DNA of 52,751 nucleotides, from positions 1 through 52,751 of the forward strand of contig JAHREJ010000031.1 in NCBI GenBank assembly GCA_021733645.1. Direction: 5' to 3'. The DNA is from Bacillus subtilis subsp. subtilis (GTDB lineage: Bacteria; Pseudomonadota; Gammaproteobacteria; Xanthomonadales; Xanthomonadaceae). The notes under the pieces were generated by a model. The model worked only from the letters and a program-made list of their open reading frames with translations. It had not been told where the DNA came from and did no database searches. Position 1 is the first letter of the stretch; every line of letters begins with the position of its first letter. Of this stretch, positions 46,802-52,751 are shown piece after piece. The translations under genes and the position numbers were made by a program.

Positions 46802-47432
46802 AGCCGAGCCATGCTCGGCTGCTCTTCGCGCGGTGTTACACCGCCTGGTTGCCGAGCATGGCTCGGCACTACCGACAAAAAGGCCGGCCTGGTAGCCAAA
46901 CACGGCGCGCCACAACCCACAAAAAGCGGGCCTGGTGGCCGCGCGCGGCGCGGCACGATCCACAAATAGCCCGGTAGAGCCGAGCCATGCTCGGCTGCTG
47001 TTCGCGCGGTGTTACACCGCCTGGTTGCCGAGCATGGCTCGGCACTACCGACAAAAAGGCCGGCCTGGTGGCCAAACACGGCGCGCAACAACCCACAAAA
47101 GGCGGGCCTGGTGGCCGCGCACGGCACAAATAGCCCGGTAGAGCCGAGCCATGCTCGGCTGCTCTTCGCGCGGTGTTACACCGCCTGGTTGCCGAGCATG
47201 GCTCGGCACTACCGACAAAGAGGCGGGCCTGGTGGCCAAACACGGCGCGCCACAACCCACAAAAAGCGGGCCTGGTGGCCGCGCACGGCGCGGCACGACC
47301 CACAAATAGCCCGGTAGAGCCGAGCCATGCTCGGCTGCTGTTCGCGCGGTGTTACACCACCTGGTTGCCGAGCATGGCTCGGCACTACCGACAAAGAGGC
47401 GGGCCTGGTGGCCGAGCATGGCTCGGCACTAC
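46798..47432. repeat. Second SMAG hairpin array, 164-176 bp period
   Basis: Forward SMAG elements (GTAGAGCCGAGC then CATGCTCGGCT) start at 46798, 46974, 47138 and 47314. Reverse arms GCCGAGCATGGCTCGGCACT start at about 46851, 47027, 47191 and 47367, with an extra one at 47411. Spacings of 176, 164 and 176 differ from the first array, and the linker is unrelated to that of the first array. The third unit has lost 12 bases, and the last is truncated. No gene is seen in 46802-47486. Confidence 0.93.
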
Positions 47433-47438
47433 CCACGG

Positions 47439-47465
47439 AAAAGGGAGGCCTTGGGCCTCCCTTTT
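47439..47465. terminator. Bidirectional rho-independent terminator after the SMAG array
   Basis: AAAAGGGAGGCC and GGCCTCCCTTTT form a twelve-base-pair stem with a three-base loop, A-rich on one side and T-rich on the other. It lies between the array and the 3' end of the minus-strand TonB-like gene and could end transcription from both directions. Confidence 0.9.
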
Positions 47466-47486
47466 CGTTACATGCTACCTGCGCGC

Positions 47487-48065
47487 TTACCGCTCGGTAC
47501 GGAAATCCACCGGCACACGCACCACGCTGGCCACGGCACGGCCATTGTGCAGGGCCGGTTCGAACTGCCAATCGCGAACGGTGTTGAGCACGGCCCGGTC
47601 CAGGTCGCGATCGCGCGAACCGCTGCGCTGCACGATGTTGGCATCGGTCACCTGGCCACGCGGATCCACGCTCAGGCTGGCCACCACACTGCCCTGCACG
47701 CCGCTGCGCAGCGCCGAGGCGGGGTAGTTCGGCTTGGCGTTGCTGGCCAGCGGGCGTGCCTCACGATTGCGTACCGCCACCGGCGCTTTGCGCTCACCGC
47801 CGGTGGCCGGCGCCGCCTGGCGGGCGGCGGGCGCGGGCGTGGTGGCAACCGGCGTCTGGGTCGCCGGCAACATGCGCTCCCCGACCGGGGCCGTGCTGGC
47901 GTCATCGGGGTTGGCATAGCGCAACCACACCAGCGCAGCGGCGAACATCGCCACGATCAGCGCCATCCACAACCACGGCGAAGTGCCGCGACGCGCGGGT
48001 TCATCGGTCACGTCGCGCTGGTGCTGCGGCGAAGTATGCATGTCATGGGCATGGGTAACACTCAT
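47487..48065 (-). CDS. TonB-family energy-transducer protein (first copy)
   Basis: A 192-residue protein with a short cytoplasmic N terminus (His/Asp-rich), one membrane segment (about 31-49, LWMALIVAMFAAALVWLRY), a Pro/Ala/Thr linker and a C-terminal TonB domain (about 105-190; ANPDD precedes the linker, PNYPASALRSGVQGSVVASL begins the domain, and VQRSGSRDRDLDRAVLNTVR and DWQFEPA follow). It would couple proton-motive force to outer-membrane receptors or act as a TonB-like regulator. The linker is short for spanning the periplasm. A paralogue lies 156 bases upstream. Confidence 0.85.
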   Translation of the reverse strand: MSVTHAHDMHTSPQHQRDVTDEPARRGTSPWLWMALIVAMFAAALVWLRYANPDDASTAPVGERMLPATQTPVATTPAPAARQAAPATGGERKAPVAVRNREARPLASNAKPNYPASALRSGVQGSVVASLSVDPRGQVTDANIVQRSGSRDRDLDRAVLNTVRDWQFEPALHNGRAVASVVRVPVDFRTER

Positions 48066-48221
48066 GGCGGACTCCTGATGTCGTTTTGACAGCTGCAGTC
48101 TTGCCCGGCCCTGGTTGCGAGTGTGTCAGCGATGCGTCAACGCGGCGATTGCATTGCCAGCGAGGTTCAGCTTGATGAGCCGTTGCCCAATCATCGCTGC
48201 GTGATGATCGGACTCTGCGCG

Positions 48222-48854
48222 TTACTGCGGTTTGAAGTCGAACGGCACTTCAATGGTGCCCGGCACCGGCTGGCCGTTGCTTTGCGCCGGATGGAAGCGC
48301 CAACGACGCACGGCATCAGAGGCGGCGCGATCAAGCTCGCGTGAACCGCTGCGCTGGATCACCGTGACATTGGACGGATAACCGGTCGCATCCACATCCA
48401 CGCGTACCACCACGCTGCCGGACTCGCCACGACGCAAGGCCGCCGGCGGGTAGGCCGGCGGAGGCGACTGGTCGGTGATCGGCTGCGGACGATCGCTGGG
48501 GACCGCCGCAGCGGGCGCGCTGTCCGGGGTGGCTGCGGCCACGGCGGCCGGCGGCGGGGGAGGCGCGGTTTCCACCAGCTGCGGCTTCTCCGCATCGGCG
48601 GGTGGGGCCTTGGCATCGGGCATGTCGCTGGACCCGGCGGCGGCGGCCAGCGGCTCGGGCAGCGGTTCGACGTCGGCCACCTGCTGCGGCGTCTGTGCCG
48701 GCCCGGCCTTGTAGAAGTCGTCGTTGCGGCTGCTCAACCACACCAGCACAAACAGCAGGATGCCGACGCCGAAGGCGATGCCGGCAATCATCAGGCTGCG
48801 CCGGGGCAGGTGGAAAGTGATGTTCTTGCCAGTAGAAGAGCGGGAAGCGGACAT
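48222..48854 (-). CDS. TonB-family energy-transducer protein (second copy)
   Basis: A 210-residue protein with one membrane segment (about 22-41, MIAGIAFGVGILLFVLVWLS), a long Pro/Ala/Glu linker (about 50-130) and a TonB C-terminal domain (PPPAYPPAALRRGESGSVVV, then VIQRSGSRELDRAASDAVRR and WRFHPAQ). The domain is clearly paralogous to that of the neighbouring TonB-like protein. The genes point the same way and may be co-transcribed. ExbB/ExbD genes are not adjacent. The ATG at 48854 is used; open frame further upstream has no conserved sequence. Confidence 0.85.
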   Translation of the reverse strand: MSASRSSTGKNITFHLPRRSLMIAGIAFGVGILLFVLVWLSSRNDDFYKAGPAQTPQQVADVEPLPEPLAAAAGSSDMPDAKAPPADAEKPQLVETAPPPPPAAVAAATPDSAPAAAVPSDRPQPITDQSPPPAYPPAALRRGESGSVVVRVDVDATGYPSNVTVIQRSGSRELDRAASDAVRRWRFHPAQSNGQPVPGTIEVPFDFKPQ

Positions 48855-48954
48855 GAGCCATACCGTTGTGAACAACTCGATTCTGCCACGCCGGGGATGA
48901 CTGGAGGGCGCTACGCCCTCGGCGGGCGGCAGAAATCCGCGTAACAGGCGATAA

Positions 48955-50268
<1,314 letters not shown>

Positions 50269-50274
50269 TGCACG

Positions 50275-50305
50275 AAAAACCCGCCGAACGGCGGGTTTTT
50301 TGTTT
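50275..50305 (+). terminator. Rho-independent terminator of serS
   Basis: AAAAACCCGCC and GGCGGGTTTTT form an eleven-base-pair stem with loop GAAC, and the T tract continues as TTGTTT. It begins seven bases after the serS stop. Confidence 0.93.
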
Positions 50306-50351
50306 CTGGGCACGACCCGTTACAGGTGGCCGGGTCCCCACGGGAAACCCG

Positions 50352-50426
50352 GTAGAGCCGAGCCATGCCCGGCTGCGCTTGGCGCGGGGAATGACCGCCT
50401 GGCTGCCGCGCATGGCTCGGCTCTAC
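50352..50426. repeat. Single SMAG inverted pair, diverged
   Basis: A forward SMAG copy with altered loop (GTAGAGCCGAGC, CATGCCCGGCT) and a reverse copy GCGCATGGCTCGGCTCTAC, 30 bases apart. It is one unit of the kind amplified in the arrays, here unamplified. The stretch 50306-50567 holds only this and the azoR terminator. Confidence 0.85.
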
Positions 50427-50455
50427 CGCCGCTGCATGGCCCTTCGCTTACCGAC

Positions 50456-50482
50456 AAAAAGATGGCCCCAGAAGGGGCCATC
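50456..50482 (-). terminator. Rho-independent terminator of azoR
   Basis: GATGGCCCC and GGGGCCATC form a nine-base-pair stem with a four-base loop. Read on the minus strand it is followed by TTTTTGTC, as expected for a terminator 86 bases after the azoR stop. Confidence 0.85.
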
Positions 50483-50567
50483 AGGCGCAACACCGGCGGG
50501 GGAGAGAAAACCGGTGCCGCGCACCACGCCACCACGACGAGGGGAGGGAGTGGCGTGGGATGACCCC

Positions 50568-51149
50568 TTAGGCGGCAGCCAGCTCACGCGGCTGCGGCAA
50601 CGCGGCCAGCGCCTGGGCAATGGCATCGGTGCGATGCTGCGGCGAGTAGGCAATGCCCTCGGCGCGCACAAACTCCACATCGTCGATGCCGAAGAACGCG
50701 AACACCTGGCGCAGGTACGGGTCCTGGAAGTCGGTGGGCGCGCCGGTGTGCAGGCCGCCGCGGCTGCTGGCCACGATCACCCGCTTGCCGCCGGCCAGGC
50801 CCACCGGGCCGGTGTCGGTGTACTTGAAGGTGCGGCCGGCCACGGCCAAACGGTCAATCCACGCCTTGAGGGTGGACGCCACGCTGAAGTTGTACATTGG
50901 CGAGCCGATGACAACCACGTCGGCGTCCAGGAACTGGGACAGCACCTGCTCGGCATCGGCCACTTCGGCCGGGTCGGACTGGGCCAGCGAACTGCTGCGC
51001 AAATGGGCCACCGGCTGCGCGTCCAGGTCGCGGTAGGCCACATCCAGCCCCGGCACCTGGTCGCGCCACTGCTGGACCACGGCCGCCGAAAGCTGGCGGG
51101 AAACCGAGTTGTCGCCAAGGACGCTGGCATCGATGTGAAGAAGCTTCAT
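50568..51149 (-). CDS. azoR: FMN-dependent NADH-azoreductase AzoR
   Basis: A 193-residue flavodoxin-fold quinone reductase that reduces quinones and azo compounds with NADH. It begins MKLLHIDASVLGDNSVSRQL with the FMN phosphate loop. PMYNFSVASTLKAWIDRLAV then AGRTFKYT, and SSRGG, are the remaining FMN-contact motifs. It is divergent from a LysR regulator, with 125 bases between the starts, the usual arrangement for quinone/azoreductase genes controlled by an adjacent LysR protein. Confidence 0.93.
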   Translation of the reverse strand: MKLLHIDASVLGDNSVSRQLSAAVVQQWRDQVPGLDVAYRDLDAQPVAHLRSSSLAQSDPAEVADAEQVLSQFLDADVVVIGSPMYNFSVASTLKAWIDRLAVAGRTFKYTDTGPVGLAGGKRVIVASSRGGLHTGAPTDFQDPYLRQVFAFFGIDDVEFVRAEGIAYSPQHRTDAIAQALAALPQPRELAAA

Positions 51150-51232
51150 GGCAATCACCTGTTATCTGGGGAGGGGCGGGCAAGGCGCCGCCGACGGAAA
51201 ACAGATTAGGTTGTTGCTTGGCTGGGATAAAG

Positions 51233-51247
51233 GTGGTTGAATACCAC
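51233..51247. promoter_or_regulatory. Candidate LysR binding site between azoR and the LysR gene
   Basis: GTGGTTGAATACCAC is a perfect dyad (GTGGT/ACCAC around TGAAT) with the T-N11-A spacing of LysR sites. A second dyad, GTTC-N8-GAAC, lies at 51253-51268 close to the LysR start. Confidence 0.55.
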
Positions 51248-51274
51248 GTATTGTTCTATATCTGGAACTTCGGT

Positions 51275-52267
51275 ATGCAAGACCTCAACGATCTCTACTA
51301 CTTCGCCATGGTGGTCGACCACGGTGGTTTCGCCGCCGCCGAACGCGCCCTGGGCATCCCCAAATCGCGCTTGAGCCGCCGCATCAGCCAGCTGGAAACC
51401 GATCTGGGCGTGCGCCTGCTGCAGCGCTCCACGCGCCGCTTCGCGGTGACTGACGTGGGCACCAGCGTGCATCGCCATGCCCAGACCATGCTGGCCGAGG
51501 CCCAGGCCGCGCGCGAGGTGGTGGACCGCCTCAGCGCCGAGCCACGCGGCCTGGTGCGCGCCAGCGTGCCGGTCTCCCTGGCGCAGATGCAGCTGCCCAA
51601 GCTGCTGCCCAAATTCCTGGCCCAGTACCCCAAGGTGCGGTTGCAGCTGAACATCAGCAACCGCCGCGTGGACATCATCAACGAAGGCTACGACGTCGCT
51701 CTGCGTGTGCGCTCGCGGCTGGATGACGATGGCAGCCTGGTCATGCGCAGCTTCGGCCAGGTGCAGGAACTGCTGGTGGCCAGCCCGAAATACCTCGACC
51801 GCGCCGGCCGCCCCAAGGACCCGGATGAACTGGCCAACCACGTCACCCTGAGCATCAGCGAAGACGAAGCCCGCCAGCGCTGGGAACTGCACGGGCCCGA
51901 AGGCGCGGTGCGCCGGGTGGACCTGCAGCCGCGCGTGGCCGGCTTCGATTTCCCGCTGCTGCAGAGCATGGTCAAGGACGGTTTCGGCATCACCATGCTG
52001 CCCGAAACCGTCTGCGCCGACGCCGTGCGCAGCGGCGAGCTGGAAGTGGTGCTGCCGGAATGGTCGCTGCCGCAGGGCGTGTGCCACGCCGTGTTCGCCT
52101 CGCGCCGCGGCCTGCTGCCGGCGGTGCGCGTGTTCATCGACTTCCTGGCCGAACACCTGCCGCCGCAGCTGGAGGCCTCGCGCCTGCATTGTGATGGCGC
52201 GTGTGAGCGGGCCAAGGAGAAGATCAAGGCCAGTGCGTTGGGTGCGTTGGCGGTGGATGCGGGCTGA
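51275..52267 (+). CDS. LysR-family transcriptional regulator
   Basis: A 330-residue LysR-type regulator starting MQDLNDLYYFAMVVDHGGFA. The helix-turn-helix covers about 3-62 (AAERALGIPKSRLSRRISQL), and an effector domain follows from about 90. A C-terminal tail after about 295 has two cysteines and a Lys-rich stretch. It resembles the group that activates quinone- or electrophile-response genes beside azoreductases. Divergent azoR is the likely target, and the dyads between them are candidate sites. Confidence 0.92.
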   Translation: MQDLNDLYYFAMVVDHGGFAAAERALGIPKSRLSRRISQLETDLGVRLLQRSTRRFAVTDVGTSVHRHAQTMLAEAQAAREVVDRLSAEPRGLVRASVPVSLAQMQLPKLLPKFLAQYPKVRLQLNISNRRVDIINEGYDVALRVRSRLDDDGSLVMRSFGQVQELLVASPKYLDRAGRPKDPDELANHVTLSISEDEARQRWELHGPEGAVRRVDLQPRVAGFDFPLLQSMVKDGFGITMLPETVCADAVRSGELEVVLPEWSLPQGVCHAVFASRRGLLPAVRVFIDFLAEHLPPQLEASRLHCDGACERAKEKIKASALGALAVDAG

Positions 52268-52294
52268 GGCCCGCACACCGCTGAGTGTTGCGAC

Positions 52295-52317
52295 ATAGCG
52301 CCGGGCACTGCCCGGCC
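52295..52317 (+). repeat. Palindrome of the TAGCGCCGGGC family
   Basis: ATAGCGCCGGGC, loop ACT, GCCCGGC. It is related to the GTAG palindromes at 14315 and 32181, here with an A for the head G. It lies between two convergent genes. Confidence 0.65.
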
Positions 52318-52329
52318 GGCTTTCCCGCA

Positions 52330-52751
52330 TTACCGACCGAACAAGCGCGCCCACAATGCCGCACTGCGCGGGGTCTTGAGTCGGTGCGCATACTGCCGAT
52401 AGCTGATTACCGTGCGCGGATACAGTTCTTTCGGCATTGGCGGCGGCGGCCCGTTCTGGAGTAGTGCCTGCAACGCGCGCGGCTTGTCCAGCCGGATCGC
52501 CTCGAAGACTGCGTGCCTCCGCTGGCAGGATCGATCCGATTGGCAAGCAGGGGGGGCGCGCGCTAACAGCAATGCAATCGCCGACACGTCTTCCTCTGCT
52601 GCTGTAGCCAGATGCGCCAACGCTGCCTTGTCGGATGCAGACAGGCCGTCCTGATACGCCTGCCGGGCCGCCAACAGCACCAGCGGGGCGACCAAGACCA
52701 GCACCAGCATCGCCGAAACGCCGCAGTCGGTATCGGTGATCGAGCGGGCCG
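52330..52751 (-). CDS. Membrane protein of unknown function, possibly cut by the window end
   Basis: An ATG at 52710 gives 126 residues starting with a membrane segment (MLVLVLVAPLVLLAARQAY). A region with two cysteines (ACQSDRSCQRR, about 55-65) and a basic C terminus (HRLKTPRSAALWARLFGR) follow. The frame stays open upstream to the window edge, where it reads ARSITDTDCGVSA, so the real start may lie outside. I do not recognise the family. ALAHLATAAEEDVSAIALLL and AVFEAIRLDKPRALQALLQN resemble ankyrin-like helices, weakly. Confidence 0.5.
   Translation of the reverse strand, partial: ARSITDTDCGVSAMLVLVLVAPLVLLAARQAYQDGLSASDKAALAHLATAAEEDVSAIALLLARAPPACQSDRSCQRRHAVFEAIRLDKPRALQALLQNGPPPPMPKELYPRTVISYRQYAHRLKTPRSAALWARLFGR

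Overview
The window is GC-rich chromosomal DNA from a gammaproteobacterium of the Xanthomonadaceae, most likely Stenotrophomonas. The main evidence is the dense set of GTAG-headed palindromes of the SMAG/REP type (stem GCCGAGC-CATGCTCGGC) together with a matching REP-associated tyrosine transposase (RAYT). GyrA with Gln83, a long LigA, the serC-pheA-aroA cluster and the HipA-family kinase/DUF3037 pair agree with this. No rRNA, tRNA, prophage, CRISPR array or classical insertion sequence is visible.

Layout. 1-1206: a tandem array of 139-140 bp units, each holding an inverted pair of SMAG hairpins, next to a complete RAYT gene. 1262-6420: a Tat-exported HisC-like aminotransferase facing away from ligA, a GNAT acetyltransferase and epmA. 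6541-11562: a three-repeat DUF3011 protein, mtnA and gyrA. 11786-18926: a membrane PQQ-dependent sugar/polyol dehydrogenase, a RAYT remnant, the HipA-kinase/DUF3037 pair (minus strand), a small membrane protein and an exported S9 peptidase. 19049-25725: a membrane protein of unknown function, a LysR regulator divergent from an exported agmatine-deiminase-like enzyme, a HAD gene broken by internal deletion, a GDSL lipoprotein, a thioesterase divergent from a TetR regulator, a MarC-family membrane protein and a small periplasmic protein with an apparent FNR-dependent promoter. 26163-32170: an FNR-type regulator, a possibly frameshifted membrane gene, a VOC protein, a TonB-dependent receptor and a membrane-anchored Mrr-like nuclease. 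32250-39731: the complete histidine-utilisation locus, hutI-hutH-hutG-hutU on the minus strand and hutF-hutC on the plus strand around one operator. 39768-42858: a second membrane-anchored Mrr-like protein, two PHA-granule-type proteins and an FHA protein. 43027-46801: serC-pheA-aroA. 46798-47465: a second SMAG array closed by a terminator. 47487-52751: two TonB-like proteins, serS, azoR divergent from a LysR regulator, and a membrane protein reaching the window end.

How the genes work together. The hut genes encode the five-step route from histidine through urocanate, imidazolone propionate, formiminoglutamate and formylglutamate to glutamate, with HutC as repressor. serC, pheA and aroA serve serine and aromatic amino acid synthesis. 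The FNR protein carries the four cysteines expected for a 4Fe-4S cluster and lies next to a good FNR box. The most distinctive features are the two amplified SMAG arrays, the SMAG heads that supply the stop codons of aroA and the S9 peptidase gene, and several palindrome families sharing the GTAG head but differing in stem. I did not find a clearly new multi-gene system. The best candidates for follow-up are the RAYT/SMAG locus, the HipA-kinase/DUF3037 pair and the two membrane-anchored Mrr-like proteins.
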